From: Hermodice carunculata
Taxonomy: Eukaryota; Annelida; Polychaeta; Eunicida; Amphinomidae
Direction of reading: 5' to 3'
DNA: 64,000 nucleotides
Assembly: GCA_964020975.1 (NCBI GenBank)
Contig: OZ026628.1
Span: 62,122,883-62,186,882, forward strand
Position numbers and translations under genes: made by a program. The notes under the pieces were generated by a model that made no database searches, had not been told where the DNA came from, and saw only the letters and a list, made by a program, of their open reading frames with translations. Below, one piece after another: positions 1-11,700 of this stretch (position 1 is the stretch's first letter; the number at the start of each line of letters is the position of its first letter).

Positions 1-49
1 AAAATATTTGATTAACAGCATAAGTGTATACCAATATGCATTATACTTA

Positions 50-203
50 TCATATACAAGGTAAAAGATGTTTCAATGCTCCATGTCTGGCTACTAGGAT
101 AATTAGCTGAGCACTTGCACTTAAACAGTCCCTGTCTCCACAGCCAAAAAATGTGCAGCTCTCCATGGCAACACATTCATGCTTGATCTTCCTTGTGTCA
201 TAC
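50..203 (-). CDS. Candidate last exon of a minus-strand gene, Cys-rich C-terminus
   Basis: On the minus strand a pyrimidine-rich acceptor ending TTTTAG precedes an open frame of 50 codons that ends in TGA. The frame contains four closely spaced cysteines (HECVAMESC, then FGC and RDC) followed by a mixed hydrophobic stretch. The splice phase at its start would be 2. It lies downstream of, and in the same direction as, the spliced membrane-protein gene at 8.4-18.5 kb. Because that gene's last secure exon ends in phase 0, a linking exon would be needed if this belongs to it. I do not recognise the family. The acceptor is good, but no donor or transcript confirms it, so it could be chance. Confidence 0.3.
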
Positions 204-1760
204 CTAAAACCATAAAACAGTTTTGAAAAGTGAACATACTCTACAAATCAAAAAACATCAATTTTGAAAGACATCCAGTCAAATTCCTTTGTCAAACTGA
301 CTTATTCATCTGACACATTTGGCATAGAGCATAAAGTGTCATTTTAATGAGATTTCACAGTACATGTATATTAACCCATACAATGCTGAGACAAGACTTG
401 CAAGCACAGGCCAACCTCTGATATACTTCACTTTGACAACAACTGTTTTTTTTATGAAGTTTGTAATTTAAATTAAGTATGAATTGAGGGCTACAGACAT
501 TGATAACAAGGCTGACCAACCAACAGTCAATCTAACCAAGTGAAATATAGTACAATGTTATATACACTGTATTCTTTGGAATCAGATACCACATGTTCAA
601 TAATCCGGAGGATGCTTTCTTTTCCATCTTGACATATTTTATTGACCTGTGGTTAATCTTACTAAATGACATTAGTCAGCCAGCTGACTTACTTGTGCAT
701 TTAAATTGATGGCATTTGTGTGTTACAGGCAGACTGACTTGCCAGAGGTGTTCAGTGGATAGCGTAGGGGTGGATACCAATTGCGTTTCGAGCTTTAAAT
801 AATTAAAAAACCAAGAAACAAAATGGCCCCCAAAATGGCACTCTAAAGTACAAAAATCTAACATTTCAGCCAATAAACTGTACAATACGTTCAACTTACC
901 AATCTTTTGTAGGTCCTATGTGTCACACAACATCTTATTAACAGATTGCATGTTCTATTGGGTGTACTGTGTAAATTTTAGGATATCTATGACATATTGT
1001 GCTCAATTTGGATTTGCTATGTAATGCATATACAAGCCAGACAGCTTAATAGAGGTATCATGCAATTCAATCAGCAAGTCACACTGAAGTCCCAACACTG
1101 ACCTAAATTCATTTGGGGTGAGTTTTTTCTTTGCTCAGTTTTCTAAAAGAATAAAGGCATAACTGGAATAGTTCTTCTGTGAACTCTTTTAAATAATCTT
1201 AGAGACATTTTACCAGTAAATTATGCTCATGAAAACCTTCTACAGATGTGAAAGGTTTATTATGAAAATTTTGGATGTATATCTTGTCTGAAAGCTAACG
1301 GGCACATAAATCTGTTTCGGATATTGTCAGCAAAACGCCATAGCCTCTGTGGCAATAAAATTAGTTTAAATTCCTCTGTTTGTCATCTTAATACTGCTTA
1401 ATTTAAAAAAGTAGAAATGCATGTTAATGTTTTATACTTTTTTCAGGTTTTGCACTAAAAACATTCAAAAAAGAACTAGAAACAACTTGAAACCATATCA
1501 AAGGTAGGTATCTTTGATGTAATCTACATGGAAAAACAACCAAATGCATCATAAAAACAGGACATGCTTCGGCAATTTATACATGCAAGGGATCGCGATA
1601 GATCTGAAGCTTCTGACACCATAATTGATGATAACTTGAACAGCTTTGTTGTCATATCCATTTATCATCGTGTCTTCAGGACCAACGCACTGGTGTGGGT
1701 ACTTGTCTGTGACAGGGTGGGGGTGGGGGAACCACTGCTGCTGGGGAATTTTGCATTCAG
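204..1760. other. Unassigned AT-rich DNA
   Basis: No convincing exon, repeat termini or transposon protein seen. The short frames on both strands lack splice context or recognisable protein sequence. A long T-run ends the stretch at about 1769-1793. Confidence 0.5.
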
Positions 1761-1804
1761 AGGCTTTTCTTTTTTTTTTTTTTTTTTTTTTTTGTTTCAC
1801 TGCA

Positions 1805-2356
1805 TTGTGTACTTTTGTTGTTTATGTATTGTATCTATTGAGTGTGGGTCAGTTTTTCCTCATATTTATTATATATTCAGTTTCTCCGGTACTGGGGAAT
1901 TATTATATGGTCTGAAAAGGCTCTGGGTTTAGGCTCTGAAACATTTTCTGAGTAGTTGCCTGTTGAAGACCCTTTTAATTAATTTGGGCTAATACAGCCT
2001 ATGTCAAAATTCTACAGAAGAACACATGCAATATGGACAATATTAGTACTTCCCTATGTATATTGGTTAGAAAGTGACAGGTTAGCTTCTGGAGAGTAAT
2101 TTAAAACAGTTTGGACTGTGGAATAGGGTAATTATGCTAATATTAAATATACTTTACGTTTTTCGACAAATCATGGGTGCAATTTACAATTTTTGAGAAA
2201 TGCAACGAGGCATTTACATGTACGACCTCATGAAAATTCCCCAACACCCTCCCTGTATACTTTTGTTGTTTATATATTGTGTCTATTGGATTTGGGGCAA
2301 TCATACTTTCATATCGATGTATTGATTTCCTCCAGTACTTGGGGTTTAGTATGATT
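1805..2356 (+). repeat. Pair of diverged direct repeats about 100 bp long
   Basis: The segment at about 1805-1905 (starting near TGTACTTTTGTTGTTTATG) recurs at about 2257-2356 (TATACTTTTGTTGTTTATAT) with the same order of words, including TATTG.TCTATTG and CC.GTACT.GGG. The two copies lie about 450 bp apart, just before the LINE. The first copy follows a T-run, which may mean a retroposed repeat. Family not recognised. Confidence 0.55.
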
Positions 2357-2441
2357 ATCATTATTATTATTACTATTTTTAATATGAAATCTAAGACAGT
2401 GTATGATTGCAGTAATAAAGCAAGCAATCTGGGAGTTATAC

Positions 2442-3780
2442 ATGTGGTTCAAACAGTGGCATCTTCCCAGACAAACTTAAAATTGCTAAGGTCATCCCTA
2501 TACACAAAAAAGATGATGCAACACTTTTTACAAATTATCGCCCTATCTCCCTTCTACCAGCCTTATCCAAAGTCTTTGAAAAAGCTGTTTACAATCAGCT
2601 GTATGAATACTTCCAAGAACACAAACTTTTCTACAATAGTCAATATGGCTTTCGATCAGGTCATTCAACAGAATATGCAACCATTGAATTGTTTATAAAA
2701 TCATAACCGAAATGGACAATGGTAAACTTCCTATCTGCTTTTTCCTGGACCTATCAAAAGCTTTTGATACCTTGGATCATAAAATACTTTTAGACAAACT
2801 AAATTATTGTGGGATAAAAAACACACAAGCTCAACTTTTCCAAAGCTATCTAACAGATCGTTTCCAATATGTTGAAATAGGTAACATAAAATCAGAACTG
2901 CTACCAATTAAAATGGGCATCCCACAAGGCTCAATTTTAGGCCCACTTCTCTTTATTATTTATATAAATGATTTGTCTGAAGCTAGTGAAATTTTTAAAG
3001 TTATCATGTAAGTAGATGACTCAACACTAACTACCACCCTAAATTCTTTCATTACTGACAATACTACTGCCAATCCAGATATGTTAAACTTAGAACTAAA
3101 GAAAATAACAGAATGGTTGAACTCTAACAAGTTATCACTAAATGTTAAGAAAACTGATTTCATGATCTTTCATCAGCCAAACAAAATATTTAGGATACCA
3201 AGCATTACCATTAATTCAATCCCAGTTCAACACGTTAATTCATTTTTAAACTTCCTTGGAATAACTATAGACATACAATTAAACTGGAATGCTCATGTTG
3301 ACAAACTGGCAATTAAACTGTCTAAAAGTCTAGGGGTCCTAAACAAACTCAAATATATACTTCCCATGAGTGCCAAATTGAAAATATATCACTCTATATT
3401 TCTATCACATGTCAACTATGGCCTTTTAGCATGGGGCTTTAAATTGGACAAAATCGAGACAATACAGAAAAAAATTTTGCGGGTCCTAACATGCAGCCAA
3501 TATAATGCACACACTGACCCATCACACAAAAGTCTGAAACTACTTAAGGTTAAAGACATATTCACTATCTCTAAACTGAAATTTTATCATAACTATATAA
3601 ATAATAAATTTCCTGGCAATTTGCAACAATTTCCTTTACAACAAAACACAGCTAGGCAAACATACACTACCAGAAGATCTCAAAACCTGTACATCTTGAG
3701 ACATAACCATACATTTGCCAAAAATTGTCTAAGATTTGACATGGCCAACACAATAAATAAAATTGATGCTTGTATTAAAG
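2442..3780 (+). pseudogene. LINE reverse transcriptase fragment (fingers, palm, thumb)
   Basis: This is the first piece of the broken LINE ORF2. The frame changes or stops near 2703 and 3008, between fingers and palm and just before the catalytic aspartates. The rest is continuous to position 3780, where the repeat insertion begins. The region after the palm keeps the conserved order LGI..D..L.W..H, then LK..YHSIFLSHVNYG, expected of Jockey/CR1/L2 enzymes. The repeat family's own words (EGRGLCEQ-type translation of the CAAGAGGGCTGTGTG motif) follow without a break, so an uncritical gene call would extend the protein to about 3851. Confidence 0.88.
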
Positions 3781-6700
3781 AAACAAGAGGGCTGTGTGAA
3801 CAGCCTGTGCCTCAGCTGATCTTGACATTCATCACACTTGCAGCTCTATGAACTTGGAAAAGGATCACAGACACCATGTTCTCAGTAAGTCTGAACTTTA
3901 TAGAAGAACACTTACATGTGCAACATCAAAGTTCAAGTAGTTCTCAAGTTATAATGAAGAGTAAAATTCATGTATGTTGCACTGTGACCCCACAAACGAG
4001 GTCAAGGTCATTCATGTACTGTCTCAGCATGACCTTCATACAGAATAATTAACATGTGTAGCTAACTCAAAACAGATCTCAAGTTATCAAGTAAACAGTA
4101 AATTTCGTGTCAGTTGTCCTGTGAATTAGCATTAGAATGCCCATTGACCTACAAGATTTTTTAAGATTTGTCCAAGAAAAAGACCAAACAAGAGGGCTGT
4201 GTGAACAGCCCATGCTCAGCTGATCTTGACATTCATCACACTTGCAGATCTATGAACTTGGGAAAGGATCAAGGTCACCCATGTTCTGAGTAAGTCTGAC
4301 CATTATAAAAGAACACTAACATGTGCAACATCAAGGTTCAAGTAGTTCTCAAGTTATAATGAAGAGTAAAATTCATGTATATTGCACTGTGACCCCAGAA
4401 ATGAGGTCAAAGTCATTCATGTACTGTCTGAGCATGACCTTCATACAAAAACATTAACATGTGCAACATCACAGTACTAACTCAAAACAGATCTCAAGTT
4501 ATCAAGTAAACAGTAAATTTTGTGTCAGTTGTCCTGTGAATTAGCACTAGAATACCCATTGACTTCCATAGTAATCAATAGGAAAGCTGCATTGATCGAT
4601 AAGTACCCGAGTTGAAAATACTTAAAAATCAGGAATCTAAAGCAGTGCCACCTAGTAAACAACTTTGTTTGACCCTTCAACAAGAACATATCCATCACAT
4701 TTCACTTTAATCTGACTGATAGTTCTGAGAACAAGTGAAAAATAACAATACCATATAAAAAATTCATTAAAAAAAATTAGAAAAAATTGCAGTGCCACCT
4801 GGTGAACAAATTGGGAACTATGTGTCCCTGGGAGTGTCTATGAACGATATCAAAACAACTGGGTGAGCAGTTTCACAGGTGAAGAGTTTTTACGGTTTGC
4901 CCCCAAAAAACGAAAAAAAATCATAAAAATTCCAAAAATCAATAGAGCGTGACCATTTGAACAAACTTGGTAGAGATCCACCCAAGGCACATCCCCACCT
5001 AGTTTCAAGTAAATCTGGCCAAAATTATTTAAGTTATAACCATTACAAGAAATTCCCATGTTAAAACTTTTGTAAAGATTTTTGAAAAAAAAAATCATAA
5101 AAAAAAACAAAATTCATTGGAACATGACCATTGGAACAAACCTGGTAGACACCCACCCAAGGTACATCCCCACCAAGTTTGAAGTTAATCTGCATGACGG
5201 TTTTGGAGAAGAAGTCTCAAATGTGAATTAGCATTAGAATACTCATTGACTTCCATAGTAATCAATAGGAAAGCTGCATTGACCGATAAGTACCCGAATG
5301 GAAAAAATCGTTAAAAATCAGGAATCTGCAGCATTCTCACATAGTGAACAACTTTGTTTGACCCTTCTAGGAGGAACATATCCACCACGTTTCAGCTTAA
5401 TTTGAGTAAAGGTTCTGGAGAAGAAGTCGAAAATAGCTAGAACACACAAAAATTCATAAAAAATTAGTAAAAAATTGCAGCGCCACCTGGTCAAGAAATT
5501 AAGAACACAGAGTCCCTAGGTGTCTTCTCTTGTGATATCAGAGTGATTGAGTAAGCAGTTTTGGAGAAAAAGATTTTTCAAGATTTGTCCAAAAAAAGAA
5601 CAAAAAAATTCATTAAAAATCCAAAAATCACTGGAGCATGACCGTTTGAACAAACCTGGTAGACACCCACCCAAGGTACATCCCCACCAAGTTTGAAGTT
5701 AATCTGCATGACGGTTTTGGAGAAGAAGTCTCAAATGTGAATTAGCATTAGAATACTCATTGACTTCCATAGTAATCAATAGGAAAGCTGCATTGACCGA
5801 TAAGTACCCGAATGGAAAAAATCGTTAAAAATCAGGAATCTGCAGCATTCTCACATAGTGAACAACTTTGTTTGACCTTTCTACAAGGAACATATCCACC
5901 ATGTTTCAGCTTAATCTGAGTGACGGTTCTGGAGAAGAAGTCGAAAATAGCTATAACACACAAAAATTCATAAAAAAATAGAAAAAAATTGCAGCGCCAC
6001 CTGGTGAACAAATTAAGAACTAGGTGTCCCAGGGAGTGTTTCTGTGTGATATCAAAGTAATTGGGTGAGCGGTTTCAGAGAAGAAGATTTTTTAAGATTT
6101 GCCCAAAAAAGAACAAAAAAATTCATTAAAAATCCAAAAATCAATGGACCATGACCAATTGAACAAACTTGGTAGAGACCCACCCAAGGCACATCCCCAC
6201 CAAGTTTGAAGTGGATCTGGCTGACGGTTTCGGAGAAGAAGTCGAAAATGTAAATTGTTGACGGACGACGGACGGAGGACCATAAGATAAGCTCAGCTGA
6301 CTGACAAGTCAGCTGAGCTAAAAAATTCATTAAAAATCAAAAAAATCACTGGAGCATGAAAATTTGAACAAAATTGGTAGAAACCCACCCAACGTACATT
6401 GCCACCAAGTTTGAAGTGAATCTGGATGACGGTTTTGGAGAAGAAGTCGAAAATGTGAATTAGCATTAGAATGCCCATTGACTTCCATAGTAATCAATAG
6501 GAAAGCTGCATTGACCGACAAGTACCAGAATTGAAAAAATTGTTAAAAATCAGGAATCCGCAGCATTCCCACATAGTGTACAACTTTGCTTGACCCTTCT
6601 ACAAGGAACACATCCACTACGTTTCAGCTTAATCTGAGTGATGGTTCTGGAGAAGAAGTCGAAAAAAGCTACTACACACAAAAATTCATAAAACATTAGG

Positions 6701-7047
6701 AAAAAATTGCAGCGCCACCTAGTGAACAAATTAAGAACTAGGAGTCCCAGGGAGTGTTCCTGTGTAATATCAAAGCAATTGGGTGAGCGGTTTCGGAGAA
6801 GAAGATTTTTTAAGATTTACCCAAAAAAGAACAAAAAAATTCATTAAAAATCCAAAAATCACTGGACCGTGACCATTTGAACAAACTTGGTAGAGACCCA
6901 CCCAAGGCACATCTCCACCAAGTTTGAAGTGAATCTGGCAGACGGTTTTTGAGAAGAAGTCGAAAATGTGAATTGTGGACGACGGACGACGGACGGACGG
7001 ACGACGGACCCTCAAAAAACCTCAGCTGACTGACAAGTCAGCTGAGG
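3781..7047 (+). mobile_element. CAAGAG-type repeat, family A: 3.27 kb insertion with two heads and two tails
   Basis: The insertion splits the LINE at codon level. It starts AAACAAGAGGGCTGTGTGA, where GGGCTGTGTGAACAGCCC forms a short hairpin, and ends in a longer hairpin (CAGCTGACTGACAAGTCAGC core) followed by TAAAA. The head is repeated at about 4189. A complete tail (GACGGACGACGGACGG run, hairpin, CTAAAAA) occurs at about 6243-6320 and again at 6965-7047. Internal blocks recur at irregular spacing: the word ATTAGCATTAGAAT or close variants near 4123, 4543, 5226, 5740 and 6457, with a module from CAGCGCCACCTGGT to ACCAAGTTTGAAG between them. No protein is encoded and no terminal inverted repeats or clean target duplication were found. 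It could be a non-autonomous rolling-circle (Helitron/Helentron) element or an unusual SINE-like repeat; the class is unresolved. Confidence 0.75.
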
Positions 7048-7432
7048 TAAAAATATATTCTCATAGTCTAAAGGGTATGGCTACTTATGCCAAAACAAAA
7101 ATGCTTGATAAGTATAAAGATAGATGTACCATACCAAATTGTTACATTTGTATGAGAGCCAATTCTAGTCACCTTGTAAATCAATGATCAACTACCCCCT
7201 ACTTTAATTGCTCAGCACTCCGCCTCAAAATGCAACTCCCAACCAATTATTGCCTTTGTTTACCTAAACATGTAATTGTAGTCTGGCAACAAAATTCCTT
7301 ATAGGGTGGCTCTCACGATAGCGGCAATGTTTTGCCTTAGTGAGAGTCTCCCTGACCACTAACTGTACCCTCTGAAATGTTCACATATGAAATTGTATAT
7401 TGGTCGAATAAAATTGTGTCTGAGTCTGAGTC

Positions 7433-8362
7433 GATATACATTGAAGTTATAACTTAAAAAGGCTAATCTCAGCTATTAACATGATCCTTGGGAAATTTTC
7501 TCAAATCAGGTTTTCAAAGCTCAAAATAAAGGCTCTTACCTTTGAAACATGTAAAGCACTTGCCACAGTGTAATTTCTATAGCTGTTTCCAGTGACCGGA
7601 AATTCAGGTTTACCACATGTAAAGGATAATAGTTGGTGGCCATTTTGAAATATGGAAATTAAATGTTGACCAAAACAACAATTTATTTTAATTTTGACTG
7701 GCATGATATGACTATTTGTATGAAAATTACAGAAAATAACAAACTTTTAACATGTTTATATCAATTTTCAGTCTGCAATATGGGCATTTGGTGGCCATTT
7801 TGAATTACATAATTTTGAACCATTTAAGGGCGAAGTAAAAGTTGGTATCCACCCAGGTGGTGATCTGGGGACCATAAAGGACACTTCTTGTTGGTAACCT
7901 TAGTTGTAACATGGAAATGCCATCTACCTAATTTTAAGCTATCTTCCATAAAGCTGGCTGGCTGATTACATGGCGACACAAGGACTTGCGTTATTTTCCC
8001 TATAATAAGGGGATGTAATGGAGACGTCAGTTTTAAATGAGATGCACGGCAGTCCACCAATGTAAGTCCCCTTACATACCAGTAGGTGGAGCTGCCACCA
8101 CGAGAATGAGGGGTGGACAGACCCGTGAGAAGAGAACAGAGTGACACAATACATGTAGAGAGAAAAAGTATTCGGCTTATCGCCAACAGCAGATCGGTCT
8201 ATCAGAATACACAATGAAGTTGAAAAGTATCCTCCTGATTATTTAACAACGGTACTTGAAGGAGAATCACATTATAACACTAACTTATTGTAGACACCCA
8301 ATGACATTTGTGATGCCCACGTTTCATGTGTTTAAATCATGTGTGGTCTCTATCATACTTAC
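7433..8362. other. Unassigned DNA between the LINE and the tail exon
   Basis: The phrase GGTGGCCATTTTGAA occurs twice (near 7637 and 7791), suggesting a small diverged duplication. A minus-strand frame of about 120 codons (7824-8186) has no recognisable domain and no good splice pair. I see nothing else. Confidence 0.4.
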
Positions 8363-8715
8363 AGTAGTCGTCTCAACAGTTATGGCATCTGGGTCATCTA
8401 GAAATGGCTGCTGTGCGGGCACAGAGGTAGACCTCCCTGTCTCTGTGGGCACAGAGGTAGACTCCTTTTTATGTGTGGGCACAGAGGTAGATTTCCCTGC
8501 ATGTGTGGACACTGAGGTAGACCCCCCTTCATGTGTGGGCCCGAAAGTTTCCCTTTGACTCGTGGATGGGGCGGCCGCCTCCACCTGATCTGTAGTCCCT
8601 GAATCAGTGTCTAGTTGGTCTGTGGGCATGGAGGCAGTCTCCACTTGGTTTGTGGGCACAGAGAAAGTCTGAACTTCTCGATTATCTGCAACATCTTCTG
8701 AGCCATCAGCTGCAA
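8363..8715 (-). CDS. Exon: Ser/Thr-rich cytoplasmic tail with four decapeptide repeats
   Basis: The exon has an excellent pyrimidine-rich acceptor (CTCTCTTCATCTAG) and a consensus donor GTAAGT. It is 353 bp, phase 1 to 0, and continuously open. The protein begins AADGSEDVADNREVQT and then holds two VPTNQVETA-type units and four tandem decapeptides of the form x(G/E/K)STSVPTHx. At DNA level these are 30-bp minisatellite units around the phrase GTGGGCACAGAGGTAGAC. Composition is Thr, Ser, Pro, Glu and Gly with no cysteine, as in a flexible linker or mucin-like segment. By the exon order it follows the membrane helix, so it would be intracellular. Repeat number may vary between alleles. Confidence 0.72.
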
Positions 8716-11700
8716 CTAGATGAAGAGAGACTGGTTTGTATCACTTATGGAAACAAAGAATAAAACCTTCTCAAAACATGCTGAAAATATACAGTGGTCC
8801 CCCTCTTATCAGACCACCCAAAATGCAGCCAAAAGGTGGTTTTACAAGAAGGGTGGCCTCTCTTGAGGGCGAGAATATAATGGAAATACCACAATTTCTG
8901 GACAAGAATGCTGGCCTTTCAAGAGGGGTGGCCTCTGGTGAGAGGGGCCTTATAAGAGGGGGACCACTGTATATTATGTAAAACCAGGCAAGACCAGTAA
9001 CCGGGAACCAACACTCGGAGGGTAAGCCAGACCAGTTTTGATGAGTGATACTTATAAGAGGCAGTTAGGATCACCGTGTTCCACTGCTTATATAGGCAGG
9101 GGTAACATTGCTAGTTGATGTTAGGTTAACGTCATAGTGGTCATACATCACGACGCAGACTGAGACTGCCAGTCAACTGTTGGATTTAAAGAGTTGCTGA
9201 AAATATACAAGCCAAAATTTGGGAGTCTCTGTTATTGTGTTGTATCAACACAGTTTGTACTGTCACAATTTTCAATACATGTGTATACCTTTCAAAGAGG
9301 ATGATTTCATAAATATACTTGATGTCACATTTGCATACTTGGTTTCCTATGGTCATTAACAGCGGTGAATCAGCTGCAGCCATAAATGATGTGACCCACA
9401 TGTACTGATGTTTGCCTTTGCAGTTATTTGAAATTTGAATACAATAACCATCCAAAGGCTATCTAATATTCTTGCCACTAGGAGGCAACATGAGATTGCT
9501 TTCTTCTCCTTAACCCAGCTGTATTTTGTGACACAAGTGAATAAAAAGTTTCCATGCAACTACAGCAAGCAAATTAGCAAACAAGAGGCCAATGGGCTTA
9601 ATGCTCTGCTGGCATGGTGACTATATTGCATCTGTTCATTCCAATGCTGTAAGTCCTCAAATGGGGATATCTCAAGAATTGTGGGGTGCAGAGCATTCAG
9701 AAGATGACCCCAACATTCAAACTGGCAACTTAACCTGGCCCTTCAACTCGGATTAAAAAATTTTTATTGTTCAAAATATGCGTCCCACATCCAGCTTTCC
9801 ATATATAGCCTGTTTGTCCAAATCGGGTCATAACTTTTCAAGTTATGGAAGAAAAACAATAAACTTGGACAACGCCAAACTCCATAATTACTGGGTCATA
9901 GTGACCCAAAAAACAGGTCACCAAGTACAGTTAAATGTATTATGCAATCAAGTGCAATTTTGATCTGGAGGCTCAATTCTCTTTGCCATTGATGTCCATG
10001 CTACTCCTGGCCATTACAAAATCACCTTTTCAGCTTCACAGTCATGGTGACCTCACAAAAATAGGCCAAGGTCACTGATATTACATACATGTTACATTCT
10101 ACCTTCGGCTATGGTCTATTATATCCTATAAATTTGGCAAGTCTAATCCAATTACTTTTTCAAATGTGGAATTTTACATCTTAAAACACATTTTGGCTCA
10201 TACTTTCTGTCAAATTATAGGTGGCCCCACTACCATCACTACCAACTTAGACTTTGACCTCCCCCACAATCCCACTAAATTTGGTGAAGATCACCCACAA
10301 ATTAAAGATGCTAGGGTGTTCACAAAATTTTCACATTTTGACCTCTATATTACATAATATTGTAGGTGGAGCCACCAATATTGAAAGCAGTCTAGATTTT
10401 CATACACCCTTTAAGTCCTGAAAGTTATATTGCCCTAACTTAAAAACTGTGGTCGGTATCTCGCTAACAAGCAAAAGTTTACGGACGTTTCGAGTATAAT
10501 ACACTTACAACGTATGCCCCAAAACATGACCCATATTCATAAATATCACACCCAACAATGACAGCAAAGAGATTCCAGAGTTACCAAAGCATCAACATTC
10601 ATCTTCCAATACCAATGGATGGACCAATGGACCGACAGACACGAGCCTTTGCATAAGCTCTGCAGCTTTAGGTCAGCAGAGCTCATAAAACTATGAAACT
10701 AACCCGAAACTCATATGGTAGCCATACTGACCGAATCATATATGACCACATCAAGGTAGGATGTGAAAAATTGTTAACCAATTGAAATCTTCCCCCCTCT
10801 CTATTCATTACTTGAATTTTCTATGAAAGTAAAAAACTAGGGACTACAAAGAGCATTAATACCTGTGTCTGGCTGCCCCTGCTCCTCTCGCTCCATTGCT
10901 TCATGTTGCTCACTATGACGCCTCCTTCTATCCTGTAACCACACAAAAGTACAGTGAAAACTTAGACAGTCAATACAAGTTTTGAGGGACCTAAGTGTAA
11001 AACCCCTCTCCTGTTTGACTTATCTATCTGACATGTTGAGATTTAACACATCTGCTGTTAAAAATATTGCAAAATTATTGTGACCTTGGCAGTTATGACA
11101 AGGTCACCCACATGTCCTTACTTTGGACCATGGAATCCCCAGATGTGTATATGTTAGTCACTCTGTTGAGAGACCACCCCTATGGCAGGTCTAAAACTGG
11201 TCACACAATACACAGGGTTCATACAGGTTCGTGAAAAGTAAATTCAAGGACTTTTTCAAGCACTTAAATCAAGTTTTCAAGGACCAGATCCAGCAATAGA
11301 ACACAACAGACAAATTGTTTATATCATCACTTTTCAACCCTCTGCTAATAAGACCAATGCATATTTTTCCACATTTATTATTTATTCCAACCATATATGA
11401 ATCAGACTCAATGTTTTAAATAGACAGTACACTTTCCACAAACTTACAAAGAAGCCTATATGTGGATCATATTACCGAAAGTCCTTTTTAATTTTTTAAT
11501 AATTTCAATATGGATTATTTTATGAGTTTACTGTGACTTATGTAGGCCTACTGCCAGTATGGGTTGTATTCCTGAAATCGACTCCATCTAGTCTATAAAA
11601 TTGCTACAACTACATATGGGTAAAATTAGACCTGAAGATGTACCCATCCCCATGCACATTTTTCACAAGAATGCCCCAGTTTCTTTTCTAGGAATGTGAT

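Larger units (their letters stand above)
2440..7432 (+). mobile_element. 5'-truncated LINE (non-LTR retrotransposon) split by a later insertion
   Basis: Reverse transcriptase of the Jockey/CR1/L2 group is readable in two pieces, about 2440-3780 and 7048-7432. Seen in order: NYRPISLLPALSKVFEKA, the QYGFRSGHST motif, FFLDLSKAFDTLDHKILL, the GIPQGSILGPLLFIIYIN box, a degraded catalytic box (VDDST, preceded by an in-frame stop), the thumb region, then LGITIDIQLNWNAHVD and SHVNYGLLAWG. The frame then runs into the CAAGAG-type repeat at 3781. After 7047 the LINE resumes with IYSHSLKGMATYAKT and CYICMR, a 3' UTR, AATAAA and a short GTCTGA tail ending near 7432. No endonuclease or ORF1 is present, so the copy is 5' truncated. 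At least two stops interrupt the 5' half; the copy is dead. Clade not assigned. Confidence 0.9.

Noticed and set aside
3081-3851. Single 256-codon gene
   Set aside because: The last 24 codons are the start of the inserted family A repeat; the rest is LINE reverse transcriptase.
4850-7015. Several 60-90 codon reverse-strand frames with LGGDVPWVGLYQVCSNGH
   Set aside because: The same phrase recurs because the family A module is repeated; frames are unstable between copies and start and stop inside repeat modules, so not genes.
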